Source: an uncultured Oscillospiraceae bacterium | GTDB lineage: Bacteria > Bacillota > Clostridia > Oscillospirales > Oscillospiraceae | DNA length: 52,012 nt | Assembly: GCA_947589745.1 (NCBI GenBank) | Contig: CANQCS010000013.1 | Span: forward strand, 1 to 52,012 | Direction: 5' to 3' | Part shown: piece after piece, positions 1 through 7,276 of the stretch | Numbering within the stretch: position 1 is the first letter of the stretch | Layout of the letters: every line of letters begins with the position of its first letter | The notes under the pieces: generated by a model | The model's database searches: none | Seen by the model: only the letters and a program-made list of their open reading frames with translations | Told to the model about the DNA's origin: nothing | Made by a program: the position numbers and the translations under genes

Positions 1-12
1 CGTGGACGGAGT

Positions 13-624
13 GTGAGCAGGATGGATATTTCTACTCTTTGGTGCGCCGAGCAGGAGTTCGATGAGACCGGCGAAGTTGTCTGCATGGCCCATTTAGCGG
101 AAGGAAAGGCTCCAAATTGCCCGTACAAAACACCACTGGACCGAGAGGAAGCGGAGTATCCCTGTTCCGATTACAAACTCCTGTCACGTCTTGCTGAAAT
201 TCTAGGAATGAAAAAAGACGAGGAAATTGAAATTGAAGAAGAATGGGGTGTAGTACGGGCAAGGGTACATGACGGTGTTTTTGAAACGCAGGTAGGAGGC
301 TTTGGCTTTTCTTCGACGCCTGACGTTCGACGACTCTGTTGTATTATCAACCACCCGGAAAAGATCGTTCGGACGTCAACGCTAACAGAGGAAGAGATGG
401 AACGGTGCCGGCTGTTTCATGCCATATACATCAGCCGTGACCCGAACGGCTTTTCTAATAACTTCGTAAAACTGTGGAGTGCCAAACCGGTCCGAGAAGC
501 CAGGGGACTGTACGTGGAAGATCAAACAACCAGGTCATCTTTACGAGGAAACGCATCATGTGAGCTGTTCCCGTCGATTCATCCAGGCGAATGTGTCCGT
601 GTTCCTAATTTAGAAAGAAGGTGA
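13..624 (+). CDS. hypothetical early-region protein
   Basis: An open frame of about 203 codons that I do not recognise. It has acidic stretches (residues 65-78) and several scattered Cys residues (VVCMAH, NCPYK, YPCSDY, RLCCII), but no clear zinc-binding spacing. The frame can start at GTG 13 or ATG 22, and no ribosome binding site is visible so close to the window edge, so the true start may lie upstream. Its TGA overlaps the ribosome binding site of the next gene, as expected for a co-transcribed operon. Confidence 0.6.
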   Translation: MSRMDISTLWCAEQEFDETGEVVCMAHLAEGKAPNCPYKTPLDREEAEYPCSDYKLLSRLAEILGMKKDEEIEIEEEWGVVRARVHDGVFETQVGGFGFSSTPDVRRLCCIINHPEKIVRTSTLTEEEMERCRLFHAIYISRDPNGFSNNFVKLWSAKPVREARGLYVEDQTTRSSLRGNASCELFPSIHPGECVRVPNLERR

Positions 625-629
625 CATTC

Positions 630-1022
630 ATGATTGAAAGCGATTTTCGAGAAAAATATAGGCATGCCAATAAAATGAGCGATAAATTTCACTTTGCCGA
701 GAGAAAAGGATATTTGAAACCCGGAAGCAGGGCCAAGGCAAACGAGACGATTCTTGTTTCCCGTAAAGAAGCGGAGCAGATGGCTCACGACTTGGGTAGC
801 GCATTATATTCTTCCCATTTCAGATTATATGAAAACCTGGAATATGCGAAGTTTATTGAGCGCATATCTGAAGGCGCAGAGGATGCGGTGACCTGCGCTG
901 ATTGTCACACCGTATATCGGGACGGCTGGGGAGTCGGCTGTCCTGTCTGCATGGTGGGAAGAGTCGCAAAAGCACAAATCGACCGCGAACTGAACGAGAG
1001 TGAAGAAGGCGGTGTCACATGA
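630..1022 (+). CDS. small zinc-ribbon protein
   Basis: A protein of 130 residues. The C-terminal half has two CxxC pairs (CADC and CPVC, about 14 residues apart), which is the zinc-ribbon pattern. The N-terminal half is charged and probably helical. ATG 630 is preferred over GTG 621 because AAGAAGG ends about 9 bases before it. The stop overlaps the ATG of the next gene (ATGA). The function is unknown; nucleic-acid binding or a structural zinc site are both possible. Confidence 0.65.
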   Translation: MIESDFREKYRHANKMSDKFHFAERKGYLKPGSRAKANETILVSRKEAEQMAHDLGSALYSSHFRLYENLEYAKFIERISEGAEDAVTCADCHTVYRDGWGVGCPVCMVGRVAKAQIDRELNESEEGGVT

Positions 1023-1948
1023 GTATTCAATACGACCTATATCTGACGCAACATATTAAAAACGTCGGAAGGGGTCTGGCCTGGCTTCGGACCAATCTCC
1101 CTGATATTTTGCGGGAGGGAGAATTTCTGGAAGTCAACTACGACCTGCAATTCCAGCAGCACGATGCCTCCAAGTACGACAAGGAGGAATACGACGCCTA
1201 TGACGCTTATTTTTACGGACCGACAAGATCTTATAAGGTCGTACAGAACTTCAACCGGGCCTGGCTCCATCATATCCACAACAACCCTCACCACTGGCAA
1301 CACTGGGTCCTGCTGGAAGATGACCCATCCGGCGGCAACGTCTGTATCGAGATGCCACACTGCTACGTCGTGGAGATGATCTGTGACTGGTGGGCATTCA
1401 GCTGGGCCAAGGACGATCTCACCGAGATCTTCTCCTGGTGGGACAAGCACAAGGACATTGTCCAGCTTCACAAGAATACCCGGAAGACGGTGCTGGATAT
1501 TCTCGAAAGGATCAGAGCCAAGCTGGATGAAGAAGGCGAGGATTCCTTGGCGCACCATGGCATCAAGGGCCAGAAGTGGGGTGTAAGACGGACGCCGGAG
1601 GAATTAAATGCCGCGCGGGGCCTTGCATCTGAGGAAAAGCCTGATACAATAAAAAGGGATGGGCCGTCTATTATAGAAGTTAGCACCACCTCATTAGAAG
1701 GTCCTCCAAACGGAATAACACAAGTGACACATAGAAATGGAGGCATCGATCGCAACTATTACGACGAATCTGGTAGGCAAACAAAGCAAGTGAGCAATAA
1801 TGACCATGGCAATCCGAAAAGGCATAACTATGGTGAGCATGGAGAACACGCTCATGATTATGTCTATAATGACGATGGACAGCTTGTTGCTCGACCGATT
1901 CGAGAATTGACCGACGATGAGCGAAAGGAAAACGGTGATATTTTGTGA
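1019..1948 (+). CDS. DUF5662-like protein fused to an HHGIKGQKWGVRR tag and C-terminal tail
   Basis: The protein has 309 residues. Residues about 5-170 match what I know of the DUF5662 family: H-D-A-S-K-Y near residue 50, then NNPHHWQHWVL and a Trp-rich ICDWWAFSW segment; the family's function is unknown. Residues 179-191 are HHGIKGQKWGVRR, the tag that recurs near the N-terminus of three proteins around the large terminase in this window. The last 115 residues are polar and contain a YYDESGR motif reminiscent of YD-type repeats and an HGEHAHDY stretch. The internal position of the tag suggests a fusion of an early-region domain to a tagged virion-type tail. The start overlaps the previous stop, and the stop overlaps the next GTG. 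Confidence 0.7.
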   Translation: MSIQYDLYLTQHIKNVGRGLAWLRTNLPDILREGEFLEVNYDLQFQQHDASKYDKEEYDAYDAYFYGPTRSYKVVQNFNRAWLHHIHNNPHHWQHWVLLEDDPSGGNVCIEMPHCYVVEMICDWWAFSWAKDDLTEIFSWWDKHKDIVQLHKNTRKTVLDILERIRAKLDEEGEDSLAHHGIKGQKWGVRRTPEELNAARGLASEEKPDTIKRDGPSIIEVSTTSLEGPPNGITQVTHRNGGIDRNYYDESGRQTKQVSNNDHGNPKRHNYGEHGEHAHDYVYNDDGQLVARPIRELTDDERKENGDIL

Positions 1949-2175
1949 ACATCTTAGAACTAAGAAAGTATCTTGGTGATCTGATCGGACAAATTTCCTT
2001 CAGTTACAATGGTCAACTGTGCGGCATTGATCCGTTGGCCTTAGATTCATTTGACATGTGGTATGGTGCCAAAACCATAACAGCTTCATCCGTCGACGAA
2101 GTGATGGATGCCGTATTCTTCGACGGAAAAACGCTGAAAGATATTTGGCCCGATGTGACTGATGTGGACTTCTAA
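1945..2175 (+). CDS. small hypothetical protein
   Basis: A 76-residue acidic protein starting at GTG 1945, which overlaps the preceding TGA (GTGA), so it is probably translated by coupling. The pattern 'ID-P-L-x-x-x-x-F-x-M-W-Y-G' followed by 'DEVMDAVFFDGK' looks like a conserved small phage protein, but I cannot name the family. It is followed by a hairpin terminator. Confidence 0.6.
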   Translation: MNILELRKYLGDLIGQISFSYNGQLCGIDPLALDSFDMWYGAKTITASSVDEVMDAVFFDGKTLKDIWPDVTDVDF

Positions 2176-2210
2176 AAAGAGAATCCAAACATGAATATGG
2201 GTCCTTAAAG

Positions 2211-2248
2211 CCGGTTTTCGCCACATGACGAAGGCCGGATATTTTTAT
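2211..2248 (+). terminator. rho-independent terminator candidate
   Basis: CCGGTTTTCG (2211-2220) pairs with CGAAGGCCGG (2229-2238), with two G-U pairs and an 8-base loop, and is followed by ATATTTTTAT. It separates the 1-2.2 kb gene group from the next small membrane-protein gene. Confidence 0.6.
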
Positions 2249-2263
2249 CTTGGAGGTGATCGA

Positions 2264-2737
2264 TTGAAGATCTGGGAGTTCATCATCGTCCTGATATTGG
2301 GCTACAGCTGCTATTGCCTTGGGGCGACGTGGGAACAGAACGCGAAGGGAATGAAACCCTCCCGAAAGCATGACCTGTCTGTAAAAAGTCTCTTCACGAT
2401 CGTCACATTCGGACGATTCTATCTTTGTGATGAATGCGGACAGGTCCACAGACGGAAGCCTGATGACCTGGATATTTGCGGTGGTCCGTATGCACATAAG
2501 GTCTTTGTCAGTCAGAAATGCGCCGACAACGTATTCCTCAAGGCAGGAAAACTGTTGAGAAATCACGCTGTTGCCGGGTTTTCGGTCGACTCTGTCAGCC
2601 GCTTCCTCGATCATCGCTCGAAAATGGCCGAGCCCATCAGCGAATACGACAAAACTATGATGAAGGAAGCGTCAAAGCTCCTGGAAGAGCAGCAAGACGT
2701 CATCAGAGACTTGAACGACCGGCTGTACAAAAATTGA
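2264..2737 (+). CDS. small membrane-anchored protein with Cys pair
   Basis: Translation most likely begins at TTG 2264, about 6 bases after GGAGGTGAT; an upstream ATG at 2225 lies inside the terminator hairpin and has no ribosome binding site. The 157-residue product begins with one strong hydrophobic segment (about residues 4-23), followed by a cytoplasm-like part with CDEC near residue 58 and an acidic, probably coiled C-terminus. An N-in membrane anchor is inferred. The function is unknown. Confidence 0.6.
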   Translation: MKIWEFIIVLILGYSCYCLGATWEQNAKGMKPSRKHDLSVKSLFTIVTFGRFYLCDECGQVHRRKPDDLDICGGPYAHKVFVSQKCADNVFLKAGKLLRNHAVAGFSVDSVSRFLDHRSKMAEPISEYDKTMMKEASKLLEEQQDVIRDLNDRLYKN

Positions 2738-2813
2738 TATTTGGAAGGCGAACTCGTTCATCCGATGCTCTGCGCAGAATCAGCAGCTTCCTTTATGGAA
2801 AGGAGGACACTTT

Positions 2814-2861
2814 TTGACGGAACAAGGTTCTAATATCTGGGAAAGGAGGTGCCGGCGATGA
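2814..2861 (+). CDS. possible 15-residue leader peptide
   Basis: AAAGGAGG at 2799-2806 is followed, 7 bases later, by TTG 2814, which opens a frame of 15 codons ending in TGA 2859-2861. That stop overlaps the ATG of the next gene, so it could couple translation. The ribosome binding site is as strong as those of full genes here. With so short a frame, chance cannot be excluded. Confidence 0.25.
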   Translation: MTEQGSNIWERRCRR

Positions 2862-3007
2862 TGACGATCATCGAGGTTGAACGGATGACGGAAGCGCTTC
2901 AGGCTTTGGGCTTGAGCAATGACGAAATTCTGCTCGTTCAGAAGCACATCGCAACTGGCATGGCTTTGCCTGTGCAGAATCCGACCGACAACAAGGAGCC
3001 CGACTAA
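2858..3007 (+). CDS. 49-residue small protein
   Basis: ATG 2858 (or the adjacent ATG 2861) follows GAAAGGAGGT at 2841-2850. The product is a compact, probably helical 49-residue peptide with the pattern 'ALGLSNDEILLVQKHIATGMALP'-like segments. It is paralogous to the 52-residue protein at 3121, which has 'GLSDTDICN..KFIATGVNLP' at the same position. It is followed directly by a hairpin terminator. The function is unknown. Confidence 0.6.
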   Translation: MMTIIEVERMTEALQALGLSNDEILLVQKHIATGMALPVQNPTDNKEPD

Positions 3008-3018
3008 CCAAGTAAGGA

Positions 3019-3050
3019 GGGCCTCGGGAAACCGGGGCTCTTCTCTTTCT
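3019..3050 (+). terminator. hairpin terminator (family copy A)
   Basis: GCCTCGG (3021-3027), loop GAAA, and CCGGGGC (3032-3038) form a stem with one G-U pair, followed by TCTTCTCTTTCT. It is related in position and sequence to the hairpins at 3310 and 6854, each of which directly follows a very small gene. Confidence 0.55.
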
Positions 3051-3075
3051 CGGTATTCCCTTTTTCATAAATCCG

Positions 3076-3084
3076 TGGTATAAT
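3076..3084 (+). promoter_or_regulatory. extended -10 promoter candidate
   Basis: TGGTATAAT is a perfect -10 hexamer (3079-3084) with the upstream TGn element. It sits just after a terminator and 37 bases before the ATG at 3121. The -35 region at the usual spacing (TTCCCT, 3056-3061) is poor, consistent with an extended -10 type. Confidence 0.55.
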
Positions 3085-3120
3085 ACGAATACCCAAATAC
3101 TATAGAAAGGGGAACGAAAC

Positions 3121-3279
3121 ATGTACGAGGAAGAAGAAGTTGTTGAAACTATGACCGTTCAGGAAGTGGCGCGCTTGATCGATTGGATGCGAACCAAAGG
3201 CCTCAGTGATACGGATATTTGCAACTGCATCAAGTTCATCGCGACCGGGGTCAATTTGCCAACTCGCAAAACCGCCTGA
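3121..3279 (+). CDS. 52-residue small protein, paralogue of 2858
   Basis: It starts at ATG 3121 after AGAAAGGGG. The N-terminus is very acidic (YEEEEVVE), and the rest is a predicted helix pair ending in 'IATGVNLP', shared with the 49-residue protein at 2858. The gene has its own extended -10 promoter and its own strong terminator, so it is a self-contained transcription unit. The function is unknown; the size and context would fit a small regulator or host-takeover peptide, but this is only a guess. Confidence 0.6.
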   Translation: MYEEEEVVETMTVQEVARLIDWMRTKGLSDTDICNCIKFIATGVNLPTRKTA

Positions 3280-3309
3280 AGCTGAAAATCTAAATCTTCG
3301 CCCAACTAA

Positions 3310-3351
3310 GGGGAGAGCTTACGGAAACGTGGGCTCTCCCCTTTATTTTTT
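3310..3351 (+). terminator. strong rho-independent terminator (family copy B)
   Basis: GGGGAGAGC (3310-3318) pairs perfectly with GCTCTCCCC (3333-3341) and is followed by TTTATTTTTT. The loop and right arm contain TACGGAAACGTGGGCTCT (3320-3337), an 18-base string that recurs exactly at 6861-6878. Confidence 0.8.
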
Positions 3352-3368
3352 CAGAAAGGAGAAAAGTA

Positions 3369-3635
3369 ATGGATCGAACAGTAATCACACGCGAGTATGA
3401 CCGTATCAACAAGATGACTGTATTCGTGGTCCAGAACACTGACCGAAACCGGCTGTCGGTAGCCCGGGATTATATTTGTCGGGAGATTACCGACATGAGG
3501 CTCCTGCTCGCCAACCGTGTCAAGGTCACGGGGATCGATGGAACGGAGTTCCGAATCGGTGTCCCGGATGAGGTCAGGACCATCCCCGGCGCATTTGAAT
3601 GGATCACCCGCGATCTGATTGAAAAAATCGTATGA
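3369..3635 (+). CDS. hypothetical protein
   Basis: An 88-residue protein with ATG 3369 placed after AGAAAGGAGAAAAGTA. The sequence is a mixed alpha/beta small domain with no Cys pairs or membrane segment. I do not recognise it. It begins a run of closely spaced small genes downstream of the terminator. Confidence 0.55.
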   Translation: MDRTVITREYDRINKMTVFVVQNTDRNRLSVARDYICREITDMRLLLANRVKVTGIDGTEFRIGVPDEVRTIPGAFEWITRDLIEKIV

Positions 3636-3644
3636 AAGGGATCT

Positions 3645-3941
3645 ATGCCAATGCCACGCACTCGGTATAACCACGAGCAGGAGCCCGCATTTAGAATCTA
3701 CTACGATTCAAAAGAACTCATGGAAGTATATCCGGCCAGTCGAAAAGAAACAAAACTTCGTCCGGGCGCTTATATTTGTCCTGTCTGCGGGCGTAAAGCG
3801 GAATATTTTGACCCGCATTTGGATGTCAAACAAGTCGTGCAGAGAGAATGTAACGACTGCCAGCAGAAACGATATGAAGATATGTTCGCTCAGCGGTGGC
3901 GGGAACAGCAGAAAGAACGTTCTCGACGTGAGCAACTCTAA
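3645..3941 (+). CDS. zinc-ribbon protein
   Basis: A 98-residue basic protein starting at ATG 3645 after GAAAGGGAT (the second ATG at 3651 is also possible). CPVC and CNDC, about 22 residues apart, make a probable zinc ribbon, and the C-terminus is a charged Arg/Gln/Glu helix. Nucleic-acid binding is plausible but unproven. Confidence 0.6.
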   Translation: MPMPRTRYNHEQEPAFRIYYDSKELMEVYPASRKETKLRPGAYICPVCGRKAEYFDPHLDVKQVVQRECNDCQQKRYEDMFAQRWREQQKERSRREQL

Positions 3942-3966
3942 AAGAAAACACCAAGGAGAAAAAACA

Positions 3967-4227
3967 ATGCGTGAAAAAGAGAACCAGGCGGTCCAAATCG
4001 CCAACGATCTTCTGGACTTTGTAAATGTTTACGGCTACCAAAGTCGAGCATTTGCAGAAACGATTTGCCGTGGCCACAGGACCTTGCAGCAGTCTGTCAT
4101 GCGGCTTTTTATGGAAACGATCCGACAGCTCTCGGAAGTTCCTTATGATGAGCGCAATGAGGCTACGGTCGCTCTGGCGAAGGAGATCACTTTCATTGCG
4201 AAGCACTATCCGCTCCCGTTCATTTGA
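3967..4227 (+). CDS. small helical hypothetical protein
   Basis: ATG 3967 follows CCAAGGAGAAAAAACA. The product has 86 residues, is all-helical in appearance with no Cys pair, and I do not recognise it. An upstream extension of the same frame to 3619 overlaps the previous gene and lacks a ribosome binding site, so I reject it. Directly after the stop comes AATTATATTTT, a string repeated in several intergenic positions of this region. Confidence 0.55.
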   Translation: MREKENQAVQIANDLLDFVNVYGYQSRAFAETICRGHRTLQQSVMRLFMETIRQLSEVPYDERNEATVALAKEITFIAKHYPLPFI

Positions 4228-4258
4228 TGCGAGAATTATATTTTCGGAGGAACGAACC

Positions 4259-4597
4259 ATGGAAAACGGCAAGAAGATGCTGAGCAAACTCATGAGCGAA
4301 AAATTCATCATCCCACTGTCCGTTACGGATGCCGAGACCCTCATCGGCTATATGGAGGGACACGGTTATTGTCTGCTTGCGGACAAGAGCGGTCGAGTAT
4401 ATCGGCATGACCTGTGCGAAGGCGGACCTGGTGAGGAGAGCGAGATTGAGGAATATTCCATCCAGGATGCGGTCCTCTTCGCCATTGAGATGAACGAGGC
4501 GCTTCTTGACGAGAATCCGGAAGACAGCGATTACAGAAGGGATCTTCTGCGAGACTCGGATATTTTGATCGGACTTCGTACATTTTTGGATTGCTAG
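4259..4597 (+). CDS. acidic hypothetical protein
   Basis: ATG 4259 follows CGGAGGAACGAACC. The 112-residue acidic protein has the pattern 'LIGYMEGHGYCLLADKSGRVYRHDL', a short beta-rich segment, then an acidic helix. I do not recognise it. The next gene's ribosome binding site lies immediately downstream. Confidence 0.55.
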   Translation: MENGKKMLSKLMSEKFIIPLSVTDAETLIGYMEGHGYCLLADKSGRVYRHDLCEGGPGEESEIEEYSIQDAVLFAIEMNEALLDENPEDSDYRRDLLRDSDILIGLRTFLDC

Positions 4598-4611
4598 AAA
4601 GGAGAAAAGTA

Positions 4612-5679
4612 ATGATTCGTTTAGAAAACACCCAGGTCACCGGCTGGGAGGCCGCCATCCGGGGCATGAGAAACCCGATGAACTCCTGGGAAAAGAGCGA
4701 TAGCATTTTTCTGGACCAGGAAGGCGATTATCATGATATCAACGAAAACACGGGTCCTTTTTATGGTGATACCAATGAATTTGATGATGGAGTCTTTGTT
4801 GGTCCGAACGACCGCAAGCTGATGCTGAACTTGGCAAAAGGCGGACCGGTCCACGCAAAATACCGGCGGATGATCATCGTTTACGTGGACATCACGGCCC
4901 CGCTCTACTGGTGGAAGGAGTTTGACACCTATAAGGTCGGGACAGTAGCCAATTCCTGCTCCACCATGCACAAGATCCATGAGAAAGAGTTTACACTGGA
5001 TGATTTCAGCCATGAACACTTGATGGGTCCCTGGGATTATGAGATCCAGCGTGATCCGGAAACGGAAGTTCCGATTTATGGCGACTTCACGGGCGCGTTA
5101 GTGGGACTTGTAGCTGCTTTGAATGATGCCAGAAAACTGTTCCTTGAAACCGGTGACAAGTGCTACTGGTGGCAGATGATCCAGCTCCTGCCGAGCTCCT
5201 ACAACCAGAAGCGGACCGTCATGATGAATTATGAGGTTCTGACTCATATTTATCCTGACCGTAAGAACCATAAGCTGGACGAGTGGCATGTCTTCTGCGA
5301 TTGGATCGAAAGCCTGCCTTATAGTGAGGTCATCCTCGGAGAAGAAAACGAACAGGTTACCTATGGGGATCTCTATAAGAAATTTATTGGGAAGAACCCT
5401 CTGATAACCGTATCGGACTATCGGCCCTATCCGCAGGTTTCAAAAAGCGGGCTTTGTCCGGTTTCGAGTGATCCTGCAATCATCGTCTGGGTATCCAAAA
5501 TCGGAAAGATGCCGCTGCTCAATCCCTTGGAGATCGCAGTGCGCTATGATCCGGAGAAAGATATTTTCCTGGAGATCAAAGATGCAAAGTCGTTTCACGA
5601 GATCGTCATGGGAGATGTACGGGACTGCTCGGAAAGTGAAAAAGACAAAGTGAATGTTCGGGAGGAAAACATCAAATGA
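4612..5679 (+). CDS. ThyX-like protein lacking the catalytic signature
   Basis: A 355-residue protein with ATG 4612 after GAAAGGAGAAAAGTA. Two segments resemble flavin-dependent thymidylate synthase ThyX: the strand-helix run around residue 90 (RRMIIVYVDITAPLYWWKEF), and a later block 'LLPSSYNQ' plus 'YEVLTHIYPDRKNHKLDEWHVFCDW' near residues 200-240, corresponding to the ThyX region with the Arg and Gln-Glu-Ile-Arg motifs. The hallmark RHRxxSxNxxSxRY is absent, and GTVANSCSTMHK stands where it would be. I infer a ThyX-derived fold with altered or lost activity. About 90 extra residues follow. The stop overlaps the lipoprotein start. Confidence 0.45.
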   Translation: MIRLENTQVTGWEAAIRGMRNPMNSWEKSDSIFLDQEGDYHDINENTGPFYGDTNEFDDGVFVGPNDRKLMLNLAKGGPVHAKYRRMIIVYVDITAPLYWWKEFDTYKVGTVANSCSTMHKIHEKEFTLDDFSHEHLMGPWDYEIQRDPETEVPIYGDFTGALVGLVAALNDARKLFLETGDKCYWWQMIQLLPSSYNQKRTVMMNYEVLTHIYPDRKNHKLDEWHVFCDWIESLPYSEVILGEENEQVTYGDLYKKFIGKNPLITVSDYRPYPQVSKSGLCPVSSDPAIIVWVSKIGKMPLLNPLEIAVRYDPEKDIFLEIKDAKSFHEIVMGDVRDCSESEKDKVNVREENIK

Positions 5680-6203
5680 AGAAAATCCTGATGCTCTGTA
5701 TGACTGTGATCCTGATATTTTCACTGACGGCCTGCGAGGGATCGGGTCAGTTGAAAGATGCGAATCAGACGCTTTTGACTGTCAGCAATCTCCAGGAACA
5801 TCAACCGACGCCTACTGACCTGGATTTCTCACTGGAGCGTTATAATCTCATTCGGAGAGCCTATTGGGTCAATGGCCAGCGGGAAAAAGCGGCCTCAGTC
5901 ATCTGTGAGGTTGAGAAGCCGCTTGGATACATCGTTCTTTTTACCGAAGGCGGCAGTGTGGTTGGACGTTTTGTGGTAGATGGCAAGGTCAGCAGCCTCA
6001 ACAGCTTCCTGACACCAGAAAGCTACTACATAGACTCCGGGCAGCACATTGCCGATGTAGACAGCTCTTATGGGGAAAATGATTCCGGAATATTTTTCTT
6101 CACGCCAGACAATCGGTACATCGAATGGACCGGCATCTATCTCTACTCCGATATTCCCTTTGAGGTAGAAGACCCGGTCGTGACGTATCAGGAGGCCGAC
6201 TGA
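5676..6203 (+). CDS. predicted lipoprotein
   Basis: A 175-residue protein with a textbook signal: MKK, a hydrophobic core, then the lipobox LTAC with Cys20 as the lipidation site. The mature part is polar, with about 130 residues of probable beta structure. It starts at ATG 5676, overlapping the previous stop, after GGGAGGAAAACATCAA. A phage lipoprotein at the cell surface could serve superinfection exclusion, but the sequence alone does not show this. Confidence 0.7.
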   Translation: MKKILMLCMTVILIFSLTACEGSGQLKDANQTLLTVSNLQEHQPTPTDLDFSLERYNLIRRAYWVNGQREKAASVICEVEKPLGYIVLFTEGGSVVGRFVVDGKVSSLNSFLTPESYYIDSGQHIADVDSSYGENDSGIFFFTPDNRYIEWTGIYLYSDIPFEVEDPVVTYQEAD

Positions 6204-6204
6204 C

Positions 6205-6603
6205 ATGAGCAAAAACGAAAAAACAGCATGCACGATTGTTATCGTTATCATGTTTCTCATCGTATGCATGGTTCTTTGGGCCGGCACTACGCACATCGGA
6301 CGAGCCGCATGGAATCTTTGGTTCGGCTCTGTTCAGGAGGTGGATGACGCCACCAGCTACCAGACACGCAAGCAGGTTGAGGACAGATGCCGCGCAATGG
6401 TCGCCTCTTATGAGGCGGACAAGCTCACCTGGGAACAATACAAGGACAGTGAGAGTGCCGAGCAACGCTCCTGGGCTGACCAAGCCAAGATGCGCGCAAA
6501 CCGGACGGCTGTCAACTACAACAATTATATTCTCAAGAACTCCTATGTCTGGAAGGGCAACGTTCCGAAGGATATTCTTTCAGAGTTGGAGCCGATCAGT
6601 TGA
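6205..6603 (+). CDS. single-pass membrane protein
   Basis: A 132-residue protein whose residues about 9-29 are a strong transmembrane helix, followed by a soluble helical domain (RKQVEDRCRAMVASY, then a W-x-E-Q-Y-K motif). The start is ATG 6205, two bases after the lipoprotein stop and after CAGGAGG. Coding next to the lipoprotein suggests the two act together at the membrane; this is inference. The stop overlaps a promoter for the next gene. Confidence 0.6.
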   Translation: MSKNEKTACTIVIVIMFLIVCMVLWAGTTHIGRAAWNLWFGSVQEVDDATSYQTRKQVEDRCRAMVASYEADKLTWEQYKDSESAEQRSWADQAKMRANRTAVNYNNYILKNSYVWKGNVPKDILSELEPIS

Positions 6604-6628
6604 TACTTTTCAGATTCCGTGCTAGAAT
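6600..6628 (+). promoter_or_regulatory. sigma-A type promoter
   Basis: TTGATA (6600-6605), a 17-base spacer, then TAGAAT (6623-6628), preceded by the extended -10 dinucleotide (TGC). This is close to the vegetative consensus and points at the 57-residue gene 33 bases downstream. Confidence 0.7.
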
Positions 6629-6660
6629 GAAGCCATCCATATTTTCGGGAGGTGAATATT

Positions 6661-6834
6661 ATGGAAGCCGAGACCGAGAAAGGATTGGCGGTCATGCTGA
6701 TCGACTGCTACACGAATTTACAGCGTATCATGGTAGCGAGCGATATGCAAAAAGAGGTCGCTTACCAGCTGAGAGCTGTAAAAGCAAAGCTCGAAGCACT
6801 TGGCGTCGTGACTGAGGATCTGGATATTCACTGA
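6661..6834 (+). CDS. 57-residue hypothetical protein
   Basis: ATG 6661 follows GGGAGGTGAATATT. The peptide is amphipathic and helical. The gene has its own promoter upstream and a family hairpin terminator directly after the stop, the same arrangement as the 52-residue gene at 3121. The function is unknown. Confidence 0.6.
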   Translation: MEAETEKGLAVMLIDCYTNLQRIMVASDMQKEVAYQLRAVKAKLEALGVVTEDLDIH

Positions 6835-6853
6835 GAACCCAAACTATCAAGGG

Positions 6854-6890
6854 AGGAGCCTACGGAAACGTGGGCTCTTCTCTTTTTGTT
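6854..6890 (+). terminator. hairpin terminator (family copy C)
   Basis: AGGAGCC (6854-6860) pairs with GGCTCTT (6873-6879), one G-U included, and is followed by CTCTTTTTGTT. The loop and right arm share an exact 18-base string with the hairpin at 3310. Confidence 0.6.
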
Positions 6891-6903
6891 AGGAGGAAGT
6901 TAC

Positions 6904-7275
6904 TTGGGTAGAGAAAAAACGAGATGTGTCAACGATATTTGGGAAGGACGAATCCCGACTTGCAATGCGGGGTTTCTGTCCTGTAACCCGGATGTATGCG
7001 AGTTCTACCACCCCGTCAACGACCAGGGCCAACCGCAAGTCCGGACGGTTAAGCAGCTTCTTGACCTGTTGGAAAAGTATCAGCTTGAGATCTACGGCTA
7101 TTTTGCCAGACCGAGTAAGGCTTATATTTTGACATTCTTCAAGAAGACCGCCAAAGAAGAAATCTGTAAGACGGCCATTCCGATCGAGACGGTCAACGAC
7201 ATCAAGTGTGCCGATCATCTCATCGAGAAAGCAATTTTGGATGCCATAAAGGCATTGGAGAAAAAGGAGGAATAA
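6904..7275 (+). CDS. hypothetical Cys-containing protein
   Basis: TTG 6904 lies 8 bases after AGGAGG, which makes it a better start than the earlier in-frame TTG at 6886. The 123-residue product has an N-terminal Cys cluster (CNAGFLSCNPDVCEFYH), possibly a metal site, and a helical C-terminus rich in Lys and Glu. The family is not recognised. Confidence 0.55.
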   Translation: MGREKTRCVNDIWEGRIPTCNAGFLSCNPDVCEFYHPVNDQGQPQVRTVKQLLDLLEKYQLEIYGYFARPSKAYILTFFKKTAKEEICKTAIPIETVNDIKCADHLIEKAILDAIKALEKKEE

Positions 7276-7276
7276 C

